From: JAGOCV01 sp049445855 | Lineage (GTDB): Bacteria > Pseudomonadota > Gammaproteobacteria > Burkholderiales > Burkholderiaceae_C | DNA length: 64,000 nucleotides | Reading direction: 5' to 3' | Assembly: GCF_049445855.1 (NCBI RefSeq) | Contig: NZ_JBMSDV010000001.1 | Location: 1,432,184 to 1,496,183, forward strand | Shown here: positions 1 through 8,968 of the stretch, piece by piece | How positions within the stretch are numbered: position 1 is the stretch's first letter | How the letters are laid out: each line of letters opens with the position of its first letter | The notes under the pieces: model-generated | Databases searched by the model: none | What the model was told of the DNA's origin: nothing | What the model saw: only the letters and a program-made list of their open reading frames with translations | Position numbers and translations under genes: made by a program

Positions 1-28
1 CACCGGTTTCGACTTTGACCTGGGCCAT
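1..28 (-). CDS. 5' end of an unidentified gene, cut by the window edge
   Basis: Only nine codons are visible: an ATG at 28-26 followed by codons reading MAQVKVETG. It starts 2 bp after the TGA stop of the cupin gene, so it is very probably the next gene of the same minus-strand operon. Nothing can be said about function from so short a piece. The tight spacing implies a role in the same catabolic or uptake pathway. Confidence 0.5.
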
Positions 29-30
29 GC

Positions 31-453
31 TCAGTGCGCGTCGCGCTCGTCGGTGTACCAGTCGGGCATCTGCGGGTAGTGCGGGCCGTCGTAGATCTCC
101 ACGACCACCGTTTCCTCATGCGCCAGCGTGGGTCCGTGCACGTTGCCCTTGGGGTTGCAGTAGAACGAACCGGGCAGCAGCGTCACGCCGGTGCTGGTGT
201 ACTCGTACTTGCCGCTCAGGCAGAACATGAACTGGTTCGATGCATGGCTGTGCGGCTTGGGAATGCTTGCGCCTTTTGCGAAGCGGATCAGCGCGATGGA
301 CGCGCCCGTGGCTTCGTCGCGCCAGAGCATTTTCTCGGCCACGCCCTTGAGCGACTTCTCGCGCCATTCGACCTGGCCGGTGTGGATGAGGATTTCTTCG
401 AGCGACGGAGCGCCGGGCAGTTTGGCCAGCGTTTCTGCAGCGGTTTGTGACAT
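31..453 (-). CDS. Small cupin-domain protein
   Basis: A 140-residue single-domain cupin with no signal peptide, so presumably cytoplasmic. The first cupin motif is seen as PHSH around residue 68, followed by a G, but the usual metal-binding Glu after the two histidines is replaced by a Gln/Met stretch (SNQFMF). The second motif, P-K-G-N-V-H, is intact. Small cupins of this kind are metal-dependent dioxygenases, isomerases or mere binding proteins; the substrate cannot be read from sequence. It lies 41 bp downstream of the ABC permease and 2 bp before the next gene, so it is probably part of the uptake operon. The nearby monooxygenase and SDR suggest a role in breakdown of the imported compound, which is inference. 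Confidence 0.85.
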   Translation of the reverse strand: MSQTAAETLAKLPGAPSLEEILIHTGQVEWREKSLKGVAEKMLWRDEATGASIALIRFAKGASIPKPHSHASNQFMFCLSGKYEYTSTGVTLLPGSFYCNPKGNVHGPTLAHEETVVVEIYDGPHYPQMPDWYTDERDAH

Positions 454-494
454 TGACGACTTCCTTTGGATGAGGTTTCGGTTCGGGCGCGGTT

Positions 495-1261
495 TCAGTG
501 CGCCGGGGGCGGGGGCGGCAGCCAGCCCGCGATGAGTTTTTCGAACAGGACCACCATCACGTACACCAGCATGCCCAGCACCGAGAGTGCGAACAGCGCG
601 GCGAACGCGAGCGGCGTGTTGATCTGCGACGTGGCGCTCAGCAGCAGGAAGCCAAGGCCTTCACTGGAGCCGACGAATTCGCCGATCACCGCGCCGATGA
701 CGGCGAGCGTGATGGCGACCTTGGCGCCGGTGATGACGAACGGCAGCGCCGCCGGGAACTGGATCATCGAGAACACCTGCCAGCGCGAGGTGCGCAGGCT
801 GCGAGCCAGCTCCAGCAGTTCCTTGGGTGTGGACTGCAGTCCGGCGGCCGTGTCCACGATGATCGGGAAGAACGCCACCAGCCAGGCAATGGCCAGCTTC
901 GACTCCATGCCCGTGCCGAGCCACACGAGCAGGATGGGTGCGAGCGCCACCTTGGGTACCGACTGCAGCGCCACCAGCAACGGGTAGAACGTGAGGTTCA
1001 CCCAGCGGAAGCTGGAGACGGCCACCGCGATGGGAATGCCCAGCACCAGCGCCAGGATGAATCCGTACATCGTCGCCTTGAAGGTGATCCAGCCTTCGGT
1101 GACCAGCGCATGCCAGTGCTTGACGACTGCGGCGGCCACTTCATAAGGCGTCGGCAGGACAGCGGAAGGCATCTTCCACGCCATGCAGACAAGTTGCCAG
1201 AGCCCCAGCGTGATCAGCACGCCGAGGATGGGATAGAGGGTCTTCTCGATTGAATCGCGGT

Positions 1262-1265
<4 letters not shown>
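495..1265 (-). CDS. ABC transporter permease, NitT/TauT (SsuC/TauC) class
   Basis: A 256-residue inner-membrane protein with about six hydrophobic segments. The cytoplasmic loop that contacts the ATPase is recognisable as E-L-A-R-S-L-R-T-S-R-W-Q-V-F around residues 154-167, with the following FPAALPFVITG segment typical of the binding-protein-dependent transport permease fold. Length matches the sulfonate/taurine/nitrate permease family. The start ATG overlaps the ATPase stop by 4 bp (ATGA), so the two are translationally coupled. The dedicated binding protein is probably the product of the divergent gene at 2943. Known substrates of this class include sulfonates, nitrate, cyanate, thiamine precursors and aromatic acids, and the sequence does not decide between them. 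Confidence 0.92.
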
Positions 1266-2074
<809 letters not shown>

Positions 2075-2114
2075 GAAAAGTCCTGTTGTGCGAAAGGCAC
2101 CATGCCGTTCGTCG

Positions 2115-2150
2115 TTGACATATCATGTGAAATATCATGAAATATGTCAA
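2115..2150. promoter_or_regulatory. Symmetric divergent operator/promoter between the ABC operon and the GntR regulator
   Basis: A perfect inverted repeat TTGACATAT (2115-2123) / ATATGTCAA (2142-2150) with an 18-bp AT-rich spacer. The spacer region also contains two copies of ATATCATG (2122-2129 and 2133-2140). Each arm starts with a consensus -35 hexamer TTGACA, one on each strand, so it could serve both divergent transcription units. On the minus strand an ATGATA lies 18 bp from its TTGACA as a possible -10; the plus-strand -10 is unclear. A GntR-type repressor binding here is inferred from position and symmetry. Confidence 0.6.
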
Positions 2151-2177
2151 CAGCATCGAACAAGGAGGATGCGATCC

Positions 2178-2867
2178 ATGGCGACCGGACCTGAAAAACC
2201 ACGAAGCAAGGCACGTGCCACGGCGGCACCGGGCGTGCCGTTGTCGCAGCAGGCCTACGAGATCATCAAGACCAAGATCCTCTCGCTGGAACTCAAGCCC
2301 GGCTCGTTCATGAATGAAGCCGAGTTCTGCGACATCACCGGCATCGGGCGCATGCCGGTGCACCAGGCCATCCATCGCCTGCAGGCCGAGGGCCTGATCG
2401 AAGTCATCCCGCGCAAGGGGATCATCGTGCGCTCCGATTCACTGCACGACATCCTCGCGTTGCTCGAAGCACGGCTGGCCATGGAGCCCAACATCGCGGC
2501 ACTCGCGGCCCAGCGCATCACCAAGGAGCAGGTGAACGAGCTGCGCTCGCTGCTGCAGAAGTCCAAGGCCATGCATAGCCAGCAGCAGCGCGAGTCGTTC
2601 CGCATGATCGACCGCGCGTTCCACACCATCGTGTCCGACGCGTGCGGCAACAAGATCCTGACCGACGCGCAGCGCCCGCTGCAGGAGCGCTCCGACACGA
2701 TCTGGCACCTGTCCATCATGCCGGACGAGGACCTGGACGTGACGCAACGCGAGCACGAGGCGATCCTCAAGGCGATCCTCAATCACGACGCGACGGCGGC
2801 ACACAAGGCCATGGAAACCCATCTGCTGTCGCTGCAGAAACGCATCCTCAAGGCATCGCGCAAGTAA
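2178..2867 (+). CDS. GntR-family transcriptional regulator (FadR/FCD type)
   Basis: A 229-residue repressor. The N-terminal winged helix (about residues 18-85) shows the typical YEIIKTKILSLELKPG and VHQAIHRLQAEGLIEVIPRKG blocks. The C-terminal half is an all-helical FCD ligand-binding domain with conserved His residues (RAFHTIV, REHEAIL, METHLL). The start at 2178 is chosen because AAGGAGG at 2162-2168 is 9 bp upstream; the in-frame ATG at 2169 abuts that site. It probably controls the divergent ABC operon and the genes downstream through the palindrome at 2115-2150, with the imported compound or a catabolite as inducer (inference). Confidence 0.93.
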   Translation: MATGPEKPRSKARATAAPGVPLSQQAYEIIKTKILSLELKPGSFMNEAEFCDITGIGRMPVHQAIHRLQAEGLIEVIPRKGIIVRSDSLHDILALLEARLAMEPNIAALAAQRITKEQVNELRSLLQKSKAMHSQQQRESFRMIDRAFHTIVSDACGNKILTDAQRPLQERSDTIWHLSIMPDEDLDVTQREHEAILKAILNHDATAAHKAMETHLLSLQKRILKASRK

Positions 2868-2942
2868 ACACAGAAAGCCCAGGAGACACCCCCAACCCAG
2901 CCCGGCGTCCGCAAGGCGCCACCACCCTCGAAAGGTTCCCTC

Positions 2943-3953
2943 ATGAAAGCCCTTCTCAAACGCCTCGCCACGGTCACCCTGGTCGCCGGCGCGCTCGCAT
3001 CCGCTTCCACTGCCTTTGCGCAGACCGACGTGAAGTTCGTGCTCGACTTCATTCCGCTCGGCCGTCACGCCCCCTGGTACGTCGCCCTGGACAAGGGCTA
3101 CTTCAAGGAGGAGAAGCTCAACGTCACCATCCTGCCTTCCAAGGGCACGGCCGATGCCGTGCGCTTCGTCGAGTCGGGCCTCGCGGAATTCGGCTTCATC
3201 GACGTCCCCAGCCTCGTGGCCGCCGGCAGTGCGGGCAGCTCGGTGCGCATCGTCGCCACCAGCTACCAGAAGCCGCCGTACTGCGTGTTCACGCTGACCA
3301 CCGGCGCGAACGTGACGACGCCCAAGCAGCTCGTCGGCCTGGAACTCGGCTCGAGCACGGCCTCGTTCATGCCCAAGATCTGGTCCGCCTTCATGCGCAT
3401 GAACCAGCTCGACGCGTCGACGCTGAAGATCGTGAACATCGACGGTGCCGCGCGCGTGCCGATGCTGGTGGCCGGCAAGGTGCAGGCCATCGACAACTTC
3501 CTGATGAGCGAGCCGGGCATCCGCCGCGCCGCGACCGGCGGCGCGCAGCCGCAATGCCTGCTGCTCGGTGACTACGGCCTCGACCTGTACTCCAACAGCA
3601 TCGGTGTGAAAGAGGACTACCTCAAGGCCAACCCCGAACTCGTGAAGGGCTTCGTGAAGGCTGCCATGCGTGGCTGGAAGGATGCGATGGCCAACCCCGA
3701 AGAAGCCGCGGCCATCCAGGTGAAGTACCTCAAGGCGCTCGACCAGGGCGTCATCGTGGAAGAACTCAAGCTGCTGCGCCGCCTGGCCGTCACGCCGGAT
3801 GTCACCGAGAAGGGCTACGGCACGATCTCGAAGGACAAGATGAAGCGCACCGTCGACTTCATCAACAACAACGTCGAGGTGCCCGGCACCAAGCTCACGG
3901 CCGAAGGCATCTACGTCGAAGGCTTCCTGCCCAACCCGCCCATCAAGCCCTGA
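2943..3953 (+). CDS. Periplasmic substrate-binding protein, NitT/TauT (NMT1/THI5-like) ABC class
   Basis: A 336-residue exported protein. Residues 1-27 form a signal peptide (lysine-rich start, alanine-rich core, cleavage near AFA-Q). The mature part begins VKFVLDFIPLGRHAPWYVALDKGYF, the hallmark of NMT1/THI5-like periplasmic proteins, followed by the ILPSKGTADAVRFVESGLAEFGFID block. It should deliver the ligand to the permease and ATPase encoded divergently at 495-2074. The family binds nitrate, sulfonates, pyrimidine-like compounds or aromatic carboxylates. The monooxygenase 13 bp downstream suggests an aromatic or heterocyclic ligand, but that is inference. Confidence 0.92.
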   Translation: MKALLKRLATVTLVAGALASASTAFAQTDVKFVLDFIPLGRHAPWYVALDKGYFKEEKLNVTILPSKGTADAVRFVESGLAEFGFIDVPSLVAAGSAGSSVRIVATSYQKPPYCVFTLTTGANVTTPKQLVGLELGSSTASFMPKIWSAFMRMNQLDASTLKIVNIDGAARVPMLVAGKVQAIDNFLMSEPGIRRAATGGAQPQCLLLGDYGLDLYSNSIGVKEDYLKANPELVKGFVKAAMRGWKDAMANPEEAAAIQVKYLKALDQGVIVEELKLLRRLAVTPDVTEKGYGTISKDKMKRTVDFINNNVEVPGTKLTAEGIYVEGFLPNPPIKP

Positions 3954-3966
3954 GACCTGCCGAGAC

Positions 3967-5595
3967 ATGAACAGTCCCAACCCCGGGAAGCTGCCAGTGG
4001 CGATCGTCGGGGCCGGGCCGGTGGGCCTGACCACCGCGCTCGGCCTCGCGTACTACGGCATTCCGTGCGTGCTGTACGAAGACGATCCGAAGCTCTCGCT
4101 GGACACCAAGGCCGGAACGATCCTCAGCCGCACGCTCGAGATCTTCCGTCGCTATGGCGTCGCCGACGAGGTGCTCGCGCAGGCGCTGCGTGTCGACGAG
4201 ATCGGCGAGATCGACAAGCGCACGCAGAAGTCCACCTATCCCGTCCTGCTGGACGCGCTGTCGGACGAGACGCGCTATCCGTTCGTCATCAACCTGCCCC
4301 AGCATGATCTGGAGCCGATCCTGGCCGAGCGGCTGGCGCGCACCGGTCTCGTCACGATCCGCATGAAGCACAGGCTGACGCGCTACGAGCCATCGGGCGA
4401 CGGCGTCGACCTGTGGCTGGACACGCCCGAAGGCGAAGTGCGCGAGCGTTGCTCGTTCCTGCTGGGCTGCGATGGCGGCCGCAGCACGGTACGCGAACAG
4501 ATGGGCGTGCCCGTCGAAGGCATGTCGTTGCCGGTCAAGTACGGCCTGGTCGACCTCGCGGTGGACCTGGACGTCGAGAACCCCCGCGACTATCCGTATC
4601 TCGCTTACTTCGCCGACCCGGTGGAGTGGATGATCCTGGTCCGCCACCCGCATTGCTGGCGCTTCCTCTATCCGCTGCCCGAGGGGGTGGACGAGCCTGC
4701 CGAGAACGAGTTGCGCGACAAGGCCATGTCTTTCATCGGCCATGTCGACAACGTGAAGGTGATCAACCGCGTGAGCTACCGCGTGCATCACCGCGTGGCC
4801 ACCGGATGGCAGCAGGACCGCGTGATCCTGCTGGGCGACGCGGCCCATCTCATCACGCCGATGTGGGCGCTGGGCCTGAACACCGGCGCACTCGATGCGT
4901 CCAACCTGCCTTGGCGTCTCGCATGGTATCTGCGCGGCTGGGGCAACGCCGCGCTGATCGACGGCTACGAGCGCGAGCAGCATCCGCTGGCGGTACACGG
5001 CTCCGGTGAAATGGCCGAGGCTGCCCGCATGTCGATGAGCCAGCGCTCGGACGCGGCCTTCGCCATGTCCGACAACAACTGGTCCAACGCCGCCACGCGC
5101 ACCATGCTCGGCGTGCGGCTGGACGTGCACGGCAAAAGCGACTGGTCGATGGTCGTGCGCAGCACGCGACCTGCTGCGCGCGATGGCGACCGCCTGCCCG
5201 ACTTCCTGGTGCACACGCCCGCCGGTTCCCAGCAACGCATCCACGACGTGTGCAGCGGCCGCTTCACCGCGCTGTACTTCTGCGATGCGCGGCGCCGCCC
5301 GGTCGTGCCGCCGCAATCGTCGCCGGCGCTGCGCCACCATGTCGTCTCGCGCTACGACGCGCCGCACGACAGCGGCCTGCGCGACCGCAGCCTGCTCGAT
5401 CCGGGCGACGCCATGCGCAAACGCATGGGCTTCGAAGGGCCGACACTCGTGCTCGTGCGGCCCGACGAGTACATCGCGTACATCGTGCCGATGGACGGCA
5501 CGCCAGACCAGGCCGCGAGGCTGTATGAATCGATCACCGGCATGCCGCCGCCGACGCTGGCTGCCGTGAAGGCAGGCGAGGAGCAGATGGCATGA
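3967..5595 (+). CDS. FAD-dependent aromatic-ring monooxygenase (class A, PHBH fold)
   Basis: A 542-residue flavoprotein of the phenol / 3-(3-hydroxyphenyl)propionate hydroxylase group. The N-terminal Rossmann motif GAGPVG is at residues 15-20, and the second FAD-binding motif G-D-A-A-H is at 290-294. The ~120-residue tail after about residue 410 (DRLPDFLVHTP...) resembles the thioredoxin-like domain of this group and ends in the usual VRPDEYIAYIV block. Members hydroxylate phenolic rings with NAD(P)H and O2. The gene sits 13 bp after the binding-protein gene and overlaps the SDR by 4 bp, so import and first oxidation steps look co-expressed. The exact substrate is unknown. Confidence 0.9.
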   Translation: MNSPNPGKLPVAIVGAGPVGLTTALGLAYYGIPCVLYEDDPKLSLDTKAGTILSRTLEIFRRYGVADEVLAQALRVDEIGEIDKRTQKSTYPVLLDALSDETRYPFVINLPQHDLEPILAERLARTGLVTIRMKHRLTRYEPSGDGVDLWLDTPEGEVRERCSFLLGCDGGRSTVREQMGVPVEGMSLPVKYGLVDLAVDLDVENPRDYPYLAYFADPVEWMILVRHPHCWRFLYPLPEGVDEPAENELRDKAMSFIGHVDNVKVINRVSYRVHHRVATGWQQDRVILLGDAAHLITPMWALGLNTGALDASNLPWRLAWYLRGWGNAALIDGYEREQHPLAVHGSGEMAEAARMSMSQRSDAAFAMSDNNWSNAATRTMLGVRLDVHGKSDWSMVVRSTRPAARDGDRLPDFLVHTPAGSQQRIHDVCSGRFTALYFCDARRRPVVPPQSSPALRHHVVSRYDAPHDSGLRDRSLLDPGDAMRKRMGFEGPTLVLVRPDEYIAYIVPMDGTPDQAARLYESITGMPPPTLAAVKAGEEQMA

Positions 5596-6323
5596 ACGTC
5601 ACCTATGACTTCACGGGTTGCACGGTGCTGGTTGTGGGCGGTGCGTCCGGCATTGGCCGCGCCACCGTGCTGGCCTGCCTGGACGCCGGCGCCACCGTGA
5701 TGGCGATGGACATCGACAAGGCCGGACTCGCCAGCCTGCAGGGCGAGCGGCTGATCCGCGCCGAGGTGGACATCGCCGATGCGAAGGCGGTGGACGCCGC
5801 CGTGGCCTCGCTCGTCGTGCAGACCGGGCGCATCGACGCGGCCGTGCTCACCAGCGCCATCCAGAAGCGCACGCCGATCGACGAACTCTCCGACGCCGAA
5901 TGGCAGCGGCACCTCGATGTGAACCTCACCGGCGTCTTCCACCTGATGCGTGCGCTCTTTCCCGTGATGAAGCGCCAGCACAAGGGTTCGATCGTCGCAT
6001 TCACTTCAGGCCTCGCGTCCAACGGCTGGCCCGGCGCCGCCGCCTATGCAGCGACGAAGGCGGGCATCATCGGCCTCGTGAAATCGGCGGCACTGGAACT
6101 GCGGACCTTCGGCGTGCGTGTGAACGCGCTCTCGCCCGGACTGGTGGCCACACCGGTGTTCCTCGCCTCGGCGAGCGCTGAAGAGCTGGCGATGTACGAA
6201 CGCTCGCTCGGCGTTTCGAAGGCCGAGGAAGTCGTGCCGACGCTGATGCACCTGATCGGCGACGGCTCGGAAAGCATCTCGGGCAATGTGGTCGAGCGGC
6301 GGCTGATTCCGCGCGTGAGCTGA
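5592..6323 (+). CDS. SDR-family dehydrogenase/reductase
   Basis: A 243-residue classical short-chain dehydrogenase. The cofactor glycine motif GGASGIG spans residues 16-22, the catalytic Ser is in FTSG and the catalytic Y152-x-x-x-K156 is present (YAATK). The usual NNAG structural motif reads LTSA, which is atypical. Start ATG overlaps the monooxygenase stop by 4 bp, so the two are translationally coupled and likely act in succession. It is last in the plus-strand group and converges on the MBL hydrolase with only 9 bp between stops. Substrate unknown. Confidence 0.9.
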   Translation: MNVTYDFTGCTVLVVGGASGIGRATVLACLDAGATVMAMDIDKAGLASLQGERLIRAEVDIADAKAVDAAVASLVVQTGRIDAAVLTSAIQKRTPIDELSDAEWQRHLDVNLTGVFHLMRALFPVMKRQHKGSIVAFTSGLASNGWPGAAAYAATKAGIIGLVKSAALELRTFGVRVNALSPGLVATPVFLASASAEELAMYERSLGVSKAEEVVPTLMHLIGDGSESISGNVVERRLIPRVS

Positions 6324-6332
6324 TCCCCAGGG

Positions 6333-7421
6333 CTAGCGAAGGTCTTTCCACCAGCGCTGGTTCTGGCGGGCCGCGCCCACGGTCAGCACTTCGCCGATGA
6401 CGGGCGTCGCGAGATCGACGCCCTCCTTCTCGGCGATGGCGGCGACGCGGTCCATCGGCTCGCGCCACGGATGGAACGCCAGGTCGAAGGTGCTGTTGTG
6501 CACGAGGTAGAGCGTCTTCGCGCCGACGTCCCTGAACGCCTGCACGGTCTCCTCCGGCATCATGTGTACCGACGGCCAGTAGGCGTCGTACGCGCCGTTT
6601 TCCATCAGTGCGATGTCGAAGGGGCCGAGCTTCTTCCCGATCTCCTTGAAGCCGGGGAAGTAGGCCGAGTCACCGCTGAAGTAGATGCGCTGGTTGCCGC
6701 TCGTGAAGGCCCACGACGCCCACAGGGTGCTGTTGCGGTCCCACAGTGTGCGGCCCGAGAAATGGTGCGCCGGGGCGGCCGTTGCCTTGACGTCGCCCAC
6801 CTGCACGTCCTGCCACCAGTCGAACTCCTGGATCTTCGCCGGGTCGATGCCGAAGCGCCGCAACCGCTCGCCCACGCCGAGCGGCACCAGGTAGCGTTGC
6901 ACGCGGTCTTTCAACGCCTCGATGGTGAACACGTCGAGGTGGTCGTAGTGGTCGTGCGACAGCACGAGCGCTTCGATCGGCGGCACATCGGCCAGCGCAA
7001 GCGGCGGCTGGTGGAAGCGCTTCGGCCCGGCGAAGGAGAACGGCGAGGTGCGTTCGCCGAACACGGGATCGATCAGCCACCATTTGCCGCGCAGCTTCAT
7101 CAGGTGCGACGAATGGCCGAGTCGGATGATGTGGTTGGCGTCGTCGGGCAACGCGTCGAGCGCCGCCCGGTCGAGCTTGCGCAGCGGGATCGCGTCCTTG
7201 GGCACCGTGCCTTCCTTGCTGCCGAACAGGAATCGCGACCAGATGTCCCACGAGCCTTTCGAGGGCTTCTCGTGCGGATTCGCCTCGTTCACGAACACCC
7301 CGCCCTTGGCGTCGAAGTGCTGCGAATTGCTCACGCGCGGATCGCCCGGCTCCATGATGGGCGACTGGCAGGCAGCGAGCGCGCCACAGGCGACGAAGGC
7401 TTTGAATCGGCGATAGGTCAT
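6333..7421 (-). CDS. MBL-fold metallohydrolase lipoprotein (NAPE-PLD / RomA-like)
   Basis: A 362-residue predicted lipoprotein. Start at 7421 is chosen because it gives a signal peptide ending in a lipobox (ALAAC) near residue 18; the open frame extends upstream without one. The zinc-binding HxHxDH motif appears as HDHYDHLD about residue 170, with further metal ligands in APAHHFSGR, GDSAY and LVHNSTFD. The arrangement matches the N-acyl-phosphatidylethanolamine-hydrolysing phospholipase D-like family. The biological substrate in bacteria is generally unknown, and lipid or small phosphodiester hydrolysis is possible. It is convergent with the SDR at 5592 and divergent from the SDR at 7569. Confidence 0.88.
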   Translation of the reverse strand: MTYRRFKAFVACGALAACQSPIMEPGDPRVSNSQHFDAKGGVFVNEANPHEKPSKGSWDIWSRFLFGSKEGTVPKDAIPLRKLDRAALDALPDDANHIIRLGHSSHLMKLRGKWWLIDPVFGERTSPFSFAGPKRFHQPPLALADVPPIEALVLSHDHYDHLDVFTIEALKDRVQRYLVPLGVGERLRRFGIDPAKIQEFDWWQDVQVGDVKATAAPAHHFSGRTLWDRNSTLWASWAFTSGNQRIYFSGDSAYFPGFKEIGKKLGPFDIALMENGAYDAYWPSVHMMPEETVQAFRDVGAKTLYLVHNSTFDLAFHPWREPMDRVAAIAEKEGVDLATPVIGEVLTVGAARQNQRWWKDLR

Positions 7422-7568
7422 GGCGGGCGCTTTCCGGCTGGTGTTCGTGGTGTGTAACCGCAGCCGGATGGTAGTCGGATTGGCGATTTCCGGCACGCGG
7501 CGCCGGCTTCAGCGGGCGCGTAGGATGCCGCTCCATTGCAATCCGATTCGGCAAAGGGGTTTCGTTTC

Positions 7569-8273
7569 ATGAGCGGAAAGAAAGTGGCCATCATCACGGC
7601 AGGCGGCAGCGGCATGGGGGCAGCGTGCGCCCGCAGGCTTGCTGCGGACGGGTTCGACATCGCCATCCTGTCGTCATCCGGCAAGGGCGAGGCGCTCGCC
7701 AGGGAGCTCGGGGGCCTGGGCGTCACCGGCTCCAACCAGTCCGACGACGACCTGCGCCGGCTCGTCGACCTCACCGTCGAACGCTTCGGCCGCATCGACG
7801 TACTGGTCAACAGCGCTGGGCACGGGCCGCGCGCACCCATCCTCGACATCACCGATGCCGACTGGCACCGCGGCATGGACGTCTACCTGCTCAACGTCGT
7901 GCGGCCCACGCGCCTGGTCACGCCGCACATGCAGAAGAACGGCGGTGGTGCCATCGTGAACATCTCCACCGCCTGGGCCTTCGAGCCCGTCGCGCAGTTC
8001 CCGACGTCGGCCGTGTTCCGTGCGGGGCTCGCGTCGTTCACCAAGCTCTTCACCGACGCCTACGCCGCCGACAACATCCGGATGAACAACGTGCTGCCCG
8101 GCTGGATCGACAGCCTGCCTCAGACTGATGCGCGCCGGGACACCGTGCCCATGAAGCGCTACGGCAAGAGCGAAGAGATCGCAGCGACCGTGGCTTTCCT
8201 CGCCTCGGAAGGCGCGGGCTACATCACGGGACAGAACATCCGTGTGGACGGCGGGTTGATGCGGTCGGTGTGA
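7569..8273 (+). CDS. SDR-family protein with altered catalytic Tyr-Lys
   Basis: A 234-residue protein with a full SDR fold signature: TAGGSGMG cofactor motif at residues 10-17, NSAG at 81-84, Ser133 in ISTAW and C-terminal GQNIRVDGG. The catalytic YxxxK is not there: the aligned stretch reads F-P-T-S-A-V-F-R-A-G (144-153), putting T146 or S147 and F150 or R151 in its place. Start 7569 is chosen for AAAGGGG at 7553-7559; the frame continues upstream to 7536 without a ribosome site. Such SDRs may use a different mechanism or be non-catalytic. The gene is alone on its strand and converges on the HAD gene. Confidence 0.85.
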   Translation: MSGKKVAIITAGGSGMGAACARRLAADGFDIAILSSSGKGEALARELGGLGVTGSNQSDDDLRRLVDLTVERFGRIDVLVNSAGHGPRAPILDITDADWHRGMDVYLLNVVRPTRLVTPHMQKNGGGAIVNISTAWAFEPVAQFPTSAVFRAGLASFTKLFTDAYAADNIRMNNVLPGWIDSLPQTDARRDTVPMKRYGKSEEIAATVAFLASEGAGYITGQNIRVDGGLMRSV

Positions 8274-8290
8274 GCGCCCGGCCCACGCTC

Positions 8291-8968
8291 TCAGAGCAGT
8301 TGCACCACACCCCAGCCATGCTGCTGCGCATGGTCGCGCAGTTTCGCGTCCGGATTGGTGGCCATCGGAAGGCCTACTGCCTGGAGCAATGGCAAATCGT
8401 TGATGGAATCGCTGTAGAACCACGCAGTGTCCAGCAGCGAGTCTGGCCATCCACGTGACGCCAGCCAGGCACGCAGCCGCACGAGCTTGCCCTCGCGCAT
8501 GTTGGGTATGCCCTGCAAACGGCCCGTGAAACGACCGTCCTCCTGCTCGAGTTCGGTCGCGAGCAGGTGTTCGAACCCGAGTTCAGTGGCGGAACGCTCG
8601 GCGATCACGCGATTGCTGGCCGTTGTCAGAACCAGCGTGTGCCCCTGTGCGCGGTGATGCTCGACGCGCGCGCGCGCAGCCGGGGGCAATCGGTGGCGGA
8701 TCACTTCGGCCAGGAAGCGGTCCTGCCAGGGCGCCCATTCGGCAGGCGTCCGACCGGCCAGCAACGACGCATAGAAGGCACTGAACGTCTGCACGCTGAC
8801 CAGGCCCTTGCGGTAGTCCTGGCCGAGGCGATCGTTTTCCGGGGCAACGGCCGGATCGACCAGTTTGTGATGCACCGCAAAGCGACACCAGAGATCGTCA
8901 CCGTCCCCATCCAGGAGCGTGTGATCGAGATCGAACAGGGCCAGTGTGACGGGATGGGGATGACTCAT
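8291..8968 (-). CDS. HAD-superfamily phosphatase (subfamily IB, SerB-like)
   Basis: A 225-residue hydrolase. Motif I FDLDHTLLDGD carries the nucleophile D13 and acid/base D15, motif II is in LVLTTASN and motif III is SDSINDLPLL with the Mg2+-binding acids. The helical cap between motifs I and II is of the phosphoserine-phosphatase type (C1). Start 8968 overlaps the eutC stop by 4 bp (ATGA), so it is the distal gene of the phosphoesterase-eutBC chain. Known IB enzymes act on phosphoserine, phosphoethanolamine/phosphocholine, glycerol phosphates and lysophospholipids. A phosphomonoester released in the pathway is a reasonable but unproven substrate. Confidence 0.88.
   Translation of the reverse strand: MSHPHPVTLALFDLDHTLLDGDGDDLWCRFAVHHKLVDPAVAPENDRLGQDYRKGLVSVQTFSAFYASLLAGRTPAEWAPWQDRFLAEVIRHRLPPAARARVEHHRAQGHTLVLTTASNRVIAERSATELGFEHLLATELEQEDGRFTGRLQGIPNMREGKLVRLRAWLASRGWPDSLLDTAWFYSDSINDLPLLQAVGLPMATNPDAKLRDHAQQHGWGVVQLL

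Noticed and set aside
6067..6468. Minus-strand frame overlapping the ends of the SDR and MBL genes
   Set aside because: Low-complexity Arg/Ser product, overlaps two confident genes, no ribosome site.
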